Shown one piece after another: positions 35,092-45,887 of a DNA stretch of 64,000 nt. Location: positions 37,088,058 through 37,152,057 of the forward strand of contig CM043946.1 of the NCBI GenBank assembly GCA_014529385.2. The letters run 5' to 3'. The notes under the pieces are model-generated. The model was not told the DNA's origin and made no database searches. It saw nothing but the letters and a program-made list of their open reading frames with translations. This stretch comes from Adiantum capillus-veneris. Its lineage: Eukaryota > Streptophyta > Polypodiopsida > Polypodiales > Pteridaceae. A program made the position numbers and the translations under genes. Each line of letters opens with the position of its first letter. The stretch's first letter is position 1.

Positions 35092-35742
35092 ACACACACA
35101 CGAACACACTTACGCACATGCACGCATGCACACACACACATATGCATGTATCCATCTGCGTTTATCATAGACATAGCCACAGACACAATTGCAAACAACA
35201 TGGGTCAAGATATGTTAATGAGCAAAGATCAATGGATTTAAAATACAACATATTTAGAACTGTAAAAGCAGCACAGGAGCTCAACAAAGTGACAAACATC
35301 ATATCAAAATAGAGTGTCATGTTATACAAATGTCATGGCATAAAATGTAGTTAGTGATTCAAAACTTGATTGTGAAAAAGATAACTCGACCATCTTGGTG
35401 ATCACTGCTGCCTTTATTTGACCCGCTAGCCCTCTTGGACCATGATCCAACGTTCAATGCATGCTCGTATGACAGATGAGTGGCCTACATCTACATAGTG
35501 TGGATGTCTGAGTAAGCATCAAAGACGGATATACATGGAAACATCTAGGTGTAAAGCAATAATGATTGGAGCTCCCATGCATTCAAGTGCCACAACACAT
35601 TGATCGTCCTAAGAGGATCTTGTTGCCCTCATGAGCTATATATACCCTTATAATTGTGGAGATGTTTGTTGTATCCTAGGCACACCAAGCTATATATGTT
35701 GGTTTCTAAATAAAACAAGGATATTTAAAAAAACAAAGCACC
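34087..35742 (-). repeat. Long inverted repeat IR1, right arm
   Basis: Reverse complement of 24539-26226. Includes the shortened CT/TA block at 35015-35100 and a non-coding tract. The two arms are 7.9 kb apart. Confidence 0.9.
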
Positions 35743-36038
35743 TCTCTCTCTCTGTCTCTCTCTCTCTCAACCCTCAATATCATCTATTAGTTTAGGTTAG
35801 TACTCTACATGGTCAGGGCCTCCTGCTTTGGTCTCCAACTAGACCACGTCCCAAAATTCATGTCTCTACCCCAATTTTTTGTTGCTGATGCACAAATTGG
35901 CTTATGAATTACTTAAACACTTGCCATTTTTGGGTAATGGTAAGTGATCCATCAATAAAAAATTTGGGCGTTTGATTTAACTACAACATTCAGAATTGAA
36001 TCTCAATTCATGGATTATAATGATACAAACATCATCTC
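35743..36038. other. Anonymous tract left of segment C
   Basis: CT-rich start, then AT-rich DNA without coding signs. It should correspond to the left flank of CACTA-1, which lies outside the window. Confidence 0.5.
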
Positions 36039-36631
36039 CATCAAATGGCACAAACTAAAAAGGGCAGAGATAATTGCGAGATTCAAATTCAAGTGGTCCA
36101 TTACCTAGATGTTGTGGTGGTCCTTACATGGAAGCAACAACTTAAATTCAATAATTTGTTTGAAATCCTAGTACAGTAACTATAATCAATGTGAAAAAAA
36201 TACAACATGTTTGGTGTCAAAAATCTAGCGAACCTTCAAAATTCCTGAAACAACCAATAGAACACTCTTCCATGCTTTGATAGATTAGGGAGGGTTTGTT
36301 GAAGAAAAGATCAATCATGGAAGAATGATTGCATAATCTCATCCCAAAATTGTGCTCAACTTAACTTTCCAGATTTTTGCTCATCAAAGTGTACTGTATG
36401 TCCAATTCGATGCTATAACTACACATTATTGAACAATTAAAGCTAAAACATTTGGAGGCCCTTCAAATATATTGTTATAAAGACTCATGGGTTGCTTTAC
36501 TTCAAATTTATCTTGCTACCCCTGATGACAAGCTGCTTAATCCCAGCCTATAAACATGAAACCTTATGTATATTAGAGCTAAAATACAACCTGGATGTCA
36601 CCAATTTCTCTTACTAAATAGTCCATACATG

Positions 36632-36715
<84 letters not shown>

Positions 36716-37020
36716 TTTTGGGTGTATCTTTGGTTCTTTTTATAAAGTGGATATTCATTCAAGAGTGGAAATGATAAGAGAGCTAGCATGCAAAGCAGAG
36801 AGAACATTTATTCATTTTAGCCTCTATGAAATTCTAAAGAATAAGTTTGGAGTACAAAATCTCCTTCTAAAAAGGGGAAGGATTCATCATGGACCATAAA
36901 GAAAGCTACGAAATCCAAGAGCTCAAAGTCATGGGGGATTTGTGGGGGATTTTCTAAAGATTAACGTATAGTACCATGTAAATGTACAAGAGACGATCAG
37001 GTCATAAAAGGGTGGGAAGT
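36039..37020 (+). repeat. Segment C, empty-site copy of segment A left part
   Basis: Aligns with 8381-9380, beginning CATCAAATGG exactly where CACTA-1 ends in segment A, and continuous with unrelated sequence to its left. It carries its own enlarged (CT)n(CA)n array at 36633-36712. Similarity stops at GGTGGGAAGT. Confidence 0.92.
36633..36712. repeat. (CT)n(CA)n microsatellite
   Basis: Counterpart of 9007-9072 with a much longer CA part. Confidence 0.95.
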
Positions 37021-37649
37021 TGCATTTACAAAAGAAAAAGGTTTTGTATTTAGTGGTATATAATGGGAAATATGTGAATGTAGGCAATGTCTTCTTATTT
37101 TTACTAGGTAATTACTTGGGTCAAAAGTACATTAGGAAAAATGTGAACCCCAAAAGGACCCTTAAGCTTAAGGGGTGATTATGCATTGAAAAATATGAGG
37201 AGGGTGGTGGCCATAACTATACCCTCTAAAAAGTAGGAAGGGAGTGGAGGGAGGGGGTGGGGTCCACCATTCTTTCCTTTCAACATAAAATAATTCTCGT
37301 TTGCACCCTCCAAAAACCTTGAATATATCATATGGTAAAAAAAACTATCTTTTGCCAACAAATGACCATTTTCTCAGCCATTCTCTCTCCAAAGTTGCCC
37401 ATTTATTTAAACCCATCCTCTCTCTCCAAGCTCTCCATAGTTGCAACAACTTGGAAACTGTGTTGAAGTAGTTAAAGTAGCTCGCATCAAAGGATAAGAA
37501 GTTGTGTATGCATGCCAAATCCATTGAGTCATCAGAGGAGTCATGCACAACTCGCAGTGCCCCAGTGATGGGCCACAAGCTCTAAAGAGACAGAACCACT
37601 AGAGGTAGTAAAGGTTAAACAGGTGAAGCATTTGACCTAGGTTTCATAC

Positions 37650-38330
37650 TCCCCTTCAGATTATCTCATACAGAGGTCTTAGCTTTAAAGTTGGCTTAGT
37701 TGGACAATTGATGGAGAAGTTAGGCATCCACATGTAGCATTCTAGAGTTACCCTTAGTTTCATGGATTGGTAGAAAAGGCAAACGGAATGCCTTGTAAAA
37801 TCATTACTAAGTAGGGCAGTAGAAATCCTGGTATTACGATAAGCATTTTTCCATAGCACTATGGGTGTCTCTTGAGAATTCCTTCTAGAACATCACTTGG
37901 GTACAGTCATTTTAAGCTTGTGTATGGCAAGGAGGCCATTTTACCAATTGAAGTGTAATTAACAAGCTTGAGAGTCCTAAATAGAGAAAGTGACAACATG
38001 AAGAAACAATTAAAAAAATGAATACTTGATCTAGAATGCTTGGAGCTAGGTAGAGATGATGCCATTAACTACTACACCACCTACAAAACTCAAAACACCT
38101 AAAATTTGAATAAACACTCACTCTACTGGTGGAAGGAATGCTAGTCTTTAGATATGAAAATATTTTTGGCACATGCAAGGATACAAGTTCATGCCAAGAT
38201 GGGAAGAAACCTAGATCATTTTGTAGTAACACTCCAATGGCACCCATCGATTACAAAATGTAAACGGCAAGATCCACAAAACTAGAGTCAATGGATGGCG
38301 CCTAAAGCAATATTTTGAAAGGTTTGACCC
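37650..38330 (+). pseudogene. Gypsy integrase C-terminal relic
   Basis: One frame reads HFKLVYGKEAILPIEV near 37908, the conserved segment after the integrase core of plant gypsy polyproteins. Upstream, GLVGQLMEKLGIHM resembles part of the core, and a long stop-ridden tail follows. Frameshifts separate these pieces. Confidence 0.7.
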
Positions 38331-38391
38331 CATTAGGGGAAATATAAACCCCAAAAGAGCCTTGTAAGGATTCCTAATTTTAAGGGCTTAA

Positions 38392-39740
38392 CACTAGTTT
38401 GGTAACCTAACAGGACATAAAAGTGTGCTTTCAGGGATTTGGAAAAAAAATCAATACTACTATCATATGTACGTGTTGAAAGAAGTCCTTACATCAGCTC
38501 AAAGCTAAAACCACACTCTATTGAGAAACACTCACAATTCTTGATTATATGGTCATGAGGAGCAGTCAAAGCCAAAGGAGTGCTCAAAATGACCAAAAAC
38601 AACATATTTGCTAGGCGAGCCCTATTTTACACAATGTACAAAATTCTCCAGTGTACAAACATATTTTTTCTATAAACATTAATGGGTTCTTAACCAATGT
38701 ATGTGGTTGTTGTAGCCCCAAAATGTTTTGTTTGAAAGTAGAATTAAGTACAAAAAAGTTTCATTTTTCATATTCAGCTGACCTATCATCGATGTTTCTA
38801 TGCCTACACCTATCCTTACCACTATAAATGCTTCCATATTACACACTTTGGTTCTTTACTTTTATGTTTAGGAATAGAAAGCATAAAAATCATCAAACCC
38901 TATCTTCATAAGACAACTTGGAACACACCTATGAAGTGCCAAAATTGTACGAATGAAAAAACTGGCTTCCACAATGTGGCCTTCTATATCACTTATAAAC
39001 CTATCAAGCTCATGCCAAATTGAGATTGTATCGTTTTATTTGGAGCTAAGATTCAAAATGCACCATGTTGATTGAGTGAAATTTAGAAATTTGAAGACAA
39101 TATGAGCATAACTCAAAATGAGTTTGATTTTGGTAGACTGCAAAATCACTCCCACCTCTGTGTTGTTTGCTATTTAGGGTCTTAGGGGCCCCAAAACTCA
39201 AGAAAGAAGAGTTATATAGTAATCACTCAATGACCGCACTCAAGCTTGCCTTATGATTTTAAAAACACCTTCAAAATATTCATCGAAGTGTGAATTTTAC
39301 TAATAAATCAACATAAAGGGTTTTTCATAAATGGGCCATAACTTCCAATACATAGACTCTCCGGCTATTAGAAGCATGAAAACATCTTTATAATTACCCA
39401 TGCTAACTCTGTAGCTTACCCATGCTAACTATGTATCACTTAAAAGGCCATTAAGTTGTGCTTAAGAGTGGTCTAATGCCTATTTTATAAAAATTGGCCA
39501 AAAACGGCACACCTTTTTCCGTTCAAGTTAGGTTTAAAAATGTTATTCAAACCAAACTCTAAAGATGGAATCACTAGCCCAAAAATTTCCAAGTTTTTTT
39601 CAAGTCATAAGGAAACCTTTGTGGGTATAGAACGCCTTAGAATCTACTTGGCATCTCAAGTAACAATTCTTGGAAGTTGTTGAGTTAAGAGGACACAAAA
39701 GTGTCCAAGGACATAAAAGTTTTATGTTACCACTCTAGTG
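38392..39740. mobile_element. Non-autonomous DNA element with CACTAG ends (copy 1)
   Basis: Starts CACTAGTTTGGTAACC and ends in the inverted form (GTTACCACTCTAGTG); both sides carry TTAA. The interior of 1.35 kb is AT-rich and non-coding. Copy 2 at 61351-62624 shares the termini, the subterminal AACAGGACATAAAAGTGT motif and scattered internal blocks. It is inserted in the decayed gypsy element. Confidence 0.72.
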
Positions 39741-40019
39741 TTAAAGTTAAAATGTGTGTGGTTAAGGGGACAAGGCCAATGATTAAGGGTAGTTTCATAG
39801 GTTTTTTTTAGGCTCTCATACGTTTTTTCTAGATCTAAATAGAGACTAGGGACGGGGAAGCTACATTCTCTCTCTACCTTTTCAAAGAGTATAAGGGAGA
39901 GTGGAAGAGGGGGTGGGGGTGGAGCCCATGCTTTCCCTCCAACATAAATAGACTTCCCATTTACGTGCATCAAAAGACCCTAAAAATTCAAAATTTTTAA
40001 AAGTTCCCAAAACCTCATT

Positions 40020-40400
40020 TTTCACTCTTCACGCCCCCCCCCCCCCCCCAAAACCTATTATATGGTCTCTCACTACAAGCTCCCTCATCTTCATCTACAC
40101 CTTCATAGTCCTCTCTCTCAAGGCTCTCCATGGCTACAATAGCTATCAAAATTTTTCCAACCACCTCTTTTACCCTTTCATCTACACCTTCATAACCCTC
40201 CATTTCCAAGATTTCCATGGTTGTAGCATCTATGGAATCTCTTCCACCCTCCAAGCTTTCCATGGATGTAGCATCTATGCAAATCCTTTCAACCACCTCT
40301 TCTCCCCTTTTATCTACACCTTCATATCCCATAGTCTCCAAGCACTCCATGTCTACAACACCTATGGAAATGATTCCAGCCACCTCTTGTACCCTTGCCA
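40020..40400. repeat. Poly-C run and CTCCATGG-type imperfect repeats
   Basis: A run of 16 C (40034-40049) is followed by several imperfect units containing CCAAG(C/A)TTTCCATGG(A/T)TGTAGCATC and ATCTACACCTTCAT. They lie in the LTR-like 3' block of the decayed gypsy element. Confidence 0.75.
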
Positions 40401-41037
40401 TGTTTTGCTGCTAGTTGAGGGCCAAAGATTAAGGAAAAAGTGAAATTTACTGTTTTTGCATCGTTTTTGTAGAAAATGTTGTTTTGCAGGTTGATTTTTA
40501 GCAAATCAGAGCAGGCTATGGAAATTTTGCATCACATAGCCGTCGAAGAGCGCAACAAGTGCAACAAGATTGTTTGAGTCGGACTTGGGCTGTTTTGGCT
40601 CCGTTTGGGAGTTATGGTCAGTTGAAGACAACTAGAATTTTAGGACTTTAAAAAAAGAATAAAATTTTTTTTAAAAATCTAACCTTTACGGATCGCTTCA
40701 CGATCACGTTCTTATCTTATTCTCGCAGGTATACTTGGTGCGAAAATCGAGTTGATGAACGCCTAAAAAGCGGCTATTTTGAGAAGTCGCATGCTTTTCA
40801 AGGAAAAGAAGGATAAAAGAACGATGGGTGGTGCGTTTGGGGATCATTCACATATCTCCTCTTCTGCGAGTGCGAGTGTGAGTGCGAGTGCGAGTGAGAC
40901 GCTGCATGCAAGCGGACTAAAGCTCGGGGGTGGTCGGGAGGTTCGAGCTACGTACAACGGAGTGCGCCCATATTCCATTGCAAAAATTCATCAATACAAA
41001 GATCTCTTTCTCTATCTTTTGTTGTTCCTGTGACAAT

Positions 41038-41049
41038 TGGTATCAGAGC
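41038..41049 (+). other. Primer-binding site, initiator-Met tRNA
   Basis: TGGTATCAGAGC, a perfect match to the common plant primer-binding site, directly after the 5' LTR. Confidence 0.85.
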
Positions 41050-41068
41050 AAGTGGTTGATTCTGGACA

Positions 41069-42444
41069 TGGAAGGATACGAGAGGATGATGAAGGAGCAA
41101 GAAGACCTGATTCGGCGACTACGAGAAGATCTAGAACAAGAAAATCGGGAGCGTGCTGAGGCTGTGCGGGGAAAAGAAGCATGAGAGCCTGATATCTATG
41201 TGGACCTTGATGGCGAACATGAAGGTGAAAAACATGCTACTCCACCAGGAAACAATAATCATCATGGCAGTGCTGGGGCACCTAGCGGTGGTGATAGTGG
41301 TGATGGTGGAAGTGGTGATGGTGGGAACGGTGGTGATGGATGTAGAGGTCGTCAACACGAAAGAGAACGGGATAACGGTGAAGCTGAAACTAATGAAAGG
41401 AGAGAACGAAGAAGGAGACGTGACGAAGAAGATACAGATGAAGATTCTGAAAAGGCAGCTTTGCAGTAAGTCTTCAAGAAGGCAAAGATTAACGAGTTTA
41501 ATGGCATCGAGAAAACTGGCGAAGATCTTGAAGCATGGATTGAAGAGTTAGAATATTATTTTGCATTGAAGAAGTTCTCTGAAGAAGCGAAAGCAAAGGT
41601 TGCAATTGTTCATCTTCGACAAACAGCAAAGCTTTGGTGGAAAGCTTACCTTAAACAGCGAACAAAGGTTATTCCAATCACTTGGGAGGAATTCAAAACG
41701 CAAGCGTATAAAAGAGACTATTCTCCACACTATGAAATGGATAAAAGGATGGAGTTTTACAAGTTTCGACAGAAACCTGAGGACGAGCCAAGTCTTACTG
41801 TACATGAGTATAAGGAGAAGTTTATGTGACTTCACAAGTATGCACCTGAAGTAGAAGGAGAGGTATTGACAAACAAATTTATCAAAGGGCTGCATAAAGA
41901 TCTATATTATCAAGTAAAGGGTACGGGAGCTACCGATTTTCTGGATGCTATTGTGAAGGCCAAAAATTATGAGAAGAAGGTGAAGTATGAGACCCGCAAC
42001 CCTACTTCAAGCATAATTATATCTACCGGGAATAGAACGCAGAATAGGCCTTTTCTATCAACACCTCAGACAAACACTAAATTTTCTCAAAGGAATTTTA
42101 CAAATAATCAGAGAAGTCAGTCTAGTAATTTTTCAAATCAGAATCATAATTTCAATCGAAATCAGAGTACAAATCAGAATGCTGTAAACAATCGCAATCA
42201 AAATTCGGGTCAGAATAATGCAAATCAGAATCAAAGAAAACGACCACCACTACGGTGGCAACATGATCCTTCTCTTCTAGAACGAGCAAGGAAATTTGGG
42301 TTGTGTTTCCGTTGCAGTGAGCAAGGTCACAAGACGTTTGAATGTCCAAATAAGGAGATCGATAAAGCAGTTCTTGCACGAATGGAAGCCAATATGAATG
42401 CGATGGACACTACGATTGAGGAAGCGAGCAAGGAAGATAAGTGA
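41069..42444 (+). pseudogene. Gypsy gag
   Basis: Starts with a charged coiled-coil-like stretch (MEGYERMMKEQEDLIRRL), then a Gly/Asp/Asn-rich linker, the retrotransposon gag domain (AKLWWKAYLKQRTKV, then TWEEFK), an Asn/Gln-rich segment, and a CCHC zinc knuckle (CFRCSEQGHKTFEC near 42303). Stops near 41181, at 41467-41469 and at 41827-41829 break the frame; the last looks like CGA to TGA. It would package element RNA if intact. Confidence 0.85.
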
Positions 42445-42456
42445 TCTGAAATTCCT

Positions 42457-44737
42457 ATGAAATGTATGAGAACATCTGTGCATCATTTAAAGACATCTGT
42501 TATAAGAATTCGGGGTAAGATAGGAACTCAAATTGTTAATTTTCTCATTGATTCGGGTAGTACGCATTGTTTTATGTCTAATAAGCTTGCGCAGACTTTG
42601 AAATTGAATTCTGATTTCCACGTTAGGAGACCTGTAGAATTTTCTAATGGGAAGAAACATTATACACAGGGTCATATTCAAAACTTACCTTTTTTGCTGA
42701 ATAAAGAGAAACATTCGGGAGAATTTTATGTTATTGGCATAGGCAAACGAATTGTAATTCTAGGAATGGATTGGTTGGCTGCGAATCATGCATTGATTGA
42801 TTGTGAGAAGGGTGAATTGGTTTTTAAAAACAGAGATGGTCATGCGATTAAAGCCGAGGAGAGAGATAGTAAATCACTTCTGATTTCTGCCATGAAACTT
42901 TTGAGAAGGGTGAGACAAGGGTGTGAGACGTTTCTTGTGTTTGCTAATGAGATTAAAGAAGAATCTGGGGATAAACAGAAAGAGACAAATCCAGAATTTG
43001 TAGAGGATCTCTTACAAGAATTTAAGGATGTGTTTCCGGATGATCTTCCTGATATGCCTCCGCCTAGAGCGGTAGACCATGCCATAGATCTATATCCAGG
43101 AGCAACACCTTATTCAAGGGCTCCATACAGGTTCAATATTGATGAGCTTAAAGAGCTCAAGATACAACTTGATGATCTTTTGAAAAAGGGTTTCATTAAA
43201 CCTAGTGTATCTCCTTGGGGTAGTCCTGTGTTTTCCCAAAGGAAAAAGGATGGTACATATAGGTAATGCATTGACTATAGGGGATTAAACAAACAGACCA
43301 TTCAGAACAAATATCCTCTTCCTTACATTGATGAATTGCTTAGACAATTGAGTGGCGCCACAATATTTTCAAACATTGATCTTCGTTCGGTTACCATCAA
43401 ATCCGCATTAAGGCCGAGGACATTCCAAAGACCGCTTTTCGTACACGTTATGGGCATTATGAATTTACAGTTATTTTTTTGGTTTGACTAATGCACCAAC
43501 AACTTTCATGTGGTTAATGAATAGTATTTTTCACCCGTATCTTGATGACTTCATTTTGGTATTCTTGGATGATATTTTTGTGTATTCTAAGAATGAATAA
43601 GATCATGCATTGCATTTAAAGAAAACATTTGAAGTTTTGCGTGAACATAAATTGTATGCCAAAGCAAGTAAGTGTTCTTTTGCAAAGGATCAGATTGTGT
43701 ATCTGCGAAGAGTGATTTCTAAAGAGGAGATTCACATTGATCTTGATAAAGTTAAGACTATTGTGGAGTGGACAACACCTAAGTTAGTACGGGATGTAAG
43801 AAGCTTTATGGGTCTAGCACAATATGAGAGAGAACACATTAAAGATTTCTCTAAGATAGCAAGTCCTTTGACCAAATTGACCAAGAAAGACAAGGGTTTT
43901 GTGTGGACTTCTAGCTGTGAGACTGCTTTTGAGACCCTGAAGGCTAAAATAGCAAAAAATTGTGTTTTAAAAGTTCATGAGATGAGCAAACCATTTGTTC
44001 TGTCCTGTGACGCTAGTGGTGAACAATTAGGTTGTGTTTTGACACAAGAAGGAAGAGTGGTTGCATATGAGTCTAGGAAATTAAGACGACATGAATTGAA
44101 CTATGCAACACATGATCTAGAATTGATTGCTGTTTTTCATGCATTGAAGCATTAATTGGCGTCATCTTTTGCTTGGTGTAAAATTTGAATTGCGTACTCA
44201 TCATCAAAGCTTGAAGTATATTTTCACTCAGCCATTGTTAAATAACAGACAAAGAAGATGGATTGAATTGCTGGCTGAGTATGACTTTGATTTGAAGTAT
44301 TTGTGTGGAAAAAAAATAAAGTTACAAATGCATTGAGTCGTAGGCCTATGTGTAATTTGTTGACTGTTGTGCGGTCTAATTTGATTGATGATATACATGC
44401 TGAAGTTGAAAATGATTCTTTTTATATGCCTATTTTGAGATTCTTGCCTGAAAATATTGGTGAGATGTATGAGAACAGATATCACTTGTATAAGGAAAAT
44501 CTGTATTATTATGACGACTTGTGTAATCCTGCAAATTCTGCTTTTAGGAGTAAAATTCTGCATGAGTGTCATAATTCACCTTTTTCTGGTCATCCTGGAT
44601 TGAATAAGACATATGAAAAGTTTAAAAGTTCATTATTTTGGCCGCGTACGAAATTGGATGTTAAGAATTATGTGTGTGAGTGCTTTCAATGTCAACAAGA
44701 TAGGATTGAACATAAGAGGATGACCTTCAACCCTTAG
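42457..44737 (+). pseudogene. Gypsy pol: protease, RT, RNase H, integrase zinc finger
   Basis: Protease DSGSTHCFMS near 42554. The RT begins FIKPSVSPWGSPVF near 43190 and continues after a TAA at 43264-43266 with [20 protein letters not shown] frameshift follows near 43387 and another near 43475. The catalytic block is [11 protein letters not shown] near 43565, where most relatives have YxDD or FIDD. RNase H reads LSCDASGEQLGCVLTQ near 44000. The integrase HHCC finger (HECHN, GHPG, CFQCQQ) ends near 44735. Five or more lesions are visible. Confidence 0.85.
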
Positions 44738-44739
44738 AC

Positions 44740-45064
44740 ATTCCTTTACAGAAGTGGGAGTCTATATCCATGGACTTTATCATTAGACTTCCTACTGCTC
44801 GTGGAAGGTATGATTAGATCTTTGTGGTGGAAGATAGACTCACAAAACAAGCTCACTTCTTTCCTCTAAAAATAACTGATACTGCATTGACCATTGCACG
44901 CTTGTTTGTGAAAGAGATATTTCATTTGCATGGCATGCCCAAGAGTATAGTGTCTGACAGAGATTCTAAGTTCACTTCTCATTTCTGGAGAGCGAATTTT
45001 GACTCTATAGGTACCCAGTTACGCATGCCTACTGCTTTTCATCGTCAAACTGATGGGGAAAGCA
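44740..45064 (+). pseudogene. Gypsy integrase core, truncated
   Basis: Reads MDFIIRLPTA with the first catalytic Asp near 44771, a TAG near 44815, then VVEDRLTKQAHFFPLK and SDRDSKFTSHFW with the second Asp near 44955. It stops after HRQTDGES where relatives continue to the catalytic Glu, because LTR sequence is fused there. Confidence 0.85.
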
Positions 45065-45231
45065 GATTGAAGCTCGGGGGGGGGGTCGGGAGGTTCGAGC
45101 TCCGTACAACGGAGTGCGCCCATATTCCATTGCTCCTCTGTTGTATCAAAACTCTGCAAAAATTCATCAATACAAACATCTCTTTCTCTATCTTTTACTG
45201 TCTATCTCTATTATTGTGTTCCTATGACATT
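45065..45231 (+). repeat. 3' LTR fragment of the gypsy element
   Basis: Matches about 40917-41035 (AAGCTCGGGG, GGAGGTTCGAGCT, CAACGGAGTGCGCCC, ATTCATCAATACAAA). It has 30 extra bases around 45135-45160, which are absent from the 5' LTR. Confidence 0.8.
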
Positions 45232-45235
45232 AGTT

Positions 45236-45372
45236 GTAATACAAAATTACGCAAACCATAAACTTTTTTTTGATATCCTTGTAATACAAAATTACGCAAA
45301 CTGCAAACTTTTTTTTGATATCCTTGCAATACAAAATTACGCAAACCATAAACTTTGCAAAACTTACAATGT
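45236..45372 (+). repeat. 45-bp tandem repeat, 2.6 copies
   Basis: AATACAAAATTACGCAAAC recurs at 45238, 45283 and 45328, followed in the first two units by a T run and GATATCCTT. Confidence 0.93.
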
Positions 45373-45887
45373 TTTTTAATATCCTTGTGCAATATATTAG
45401 TTGTATATATTGTGGTGTGTGGTTGTGTAGGTAGAGTCCGGCCACCTAGTGTGGTCAGACATGTTATGGTTGTAATTGCTTGATGGTAATATAAGGAGGT
45501 GCCGAATGAGAGAGAGGTACACTTGGTTTGGACGTGTAGGTAGAGTCGACCACACACCACAATATCTTGGATTTTGTTGGTTAGAGATACTCCTACTTAG
45601 TTTCTTAACCTATAAAAATAATTTTAAATTGTTCTATCTCTAACACATGCCAAAAACCTTCCAACAACATTGAAATTAACCAAAAAAGTGTATTGCATCT
45701 ACAAATCAAAATGGAGAGTGCAACAAAAAAAATAATTCCACACTAGAATATTTGGGGCAAAAGTTAATAGCCATAAGCAGATATCTCCGAAAAAACTACC
45801 TCTATAAAACCATAGAAGGGTCCACAAGCCTTTAAGGTTGCATTAGCACCCGTGAACCTCCGAGTGCTTGGACTAACTCCAATTTTG
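45373..45887. other. Intergenic tract between gypsy and MULE relic
   Basis: Two similar segments containing GTAGAGTC(C/G) and a GACCACAC/GGCCACC motif occur near 45431 and 45541. Otherwise AT-rich with no gene. MULE terminal inverted repeats were not recognised. Confidence 0.45.

Larger units (their letters stand above)
37021..40400 (+). mobile_element. Decayed Ty3/gypsy element
   Basis: Related non-coding blocks at about 37160-37450 and 39860-40140 (shared AGGGAGTGGAGGGAGGGGG-like purine run, then TTCAACATAAA and CCAAGCTCTCCATGG-type motifs) look like eroded LTRs. Between them lies an integrase relic, and a TTAA-flanked DNA element is inserted at 38392. Gag, protease and RT are gone. Confidence 0.6.
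40405..45231 (+). mobile_element. Ty3/gypsy retrotransposon, truncated
   Basis: A 5' LTR ends about 41035, followed by the primer-binding site TGGTATCAGAGC (41038-41049). Gag, protease, RT, RNase H and integrase follow in gypsy order with several lesions. Integrase is cut after its second catalytic region at about 45064, where sequence jumps to an LTR fragment (45065-45231) matching the end of the 5' LTR (AAGCTCGGGGGTGGTCGGG-type motif). The left end of the 5' LTR could not be fixed. Confidence 0.85.
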
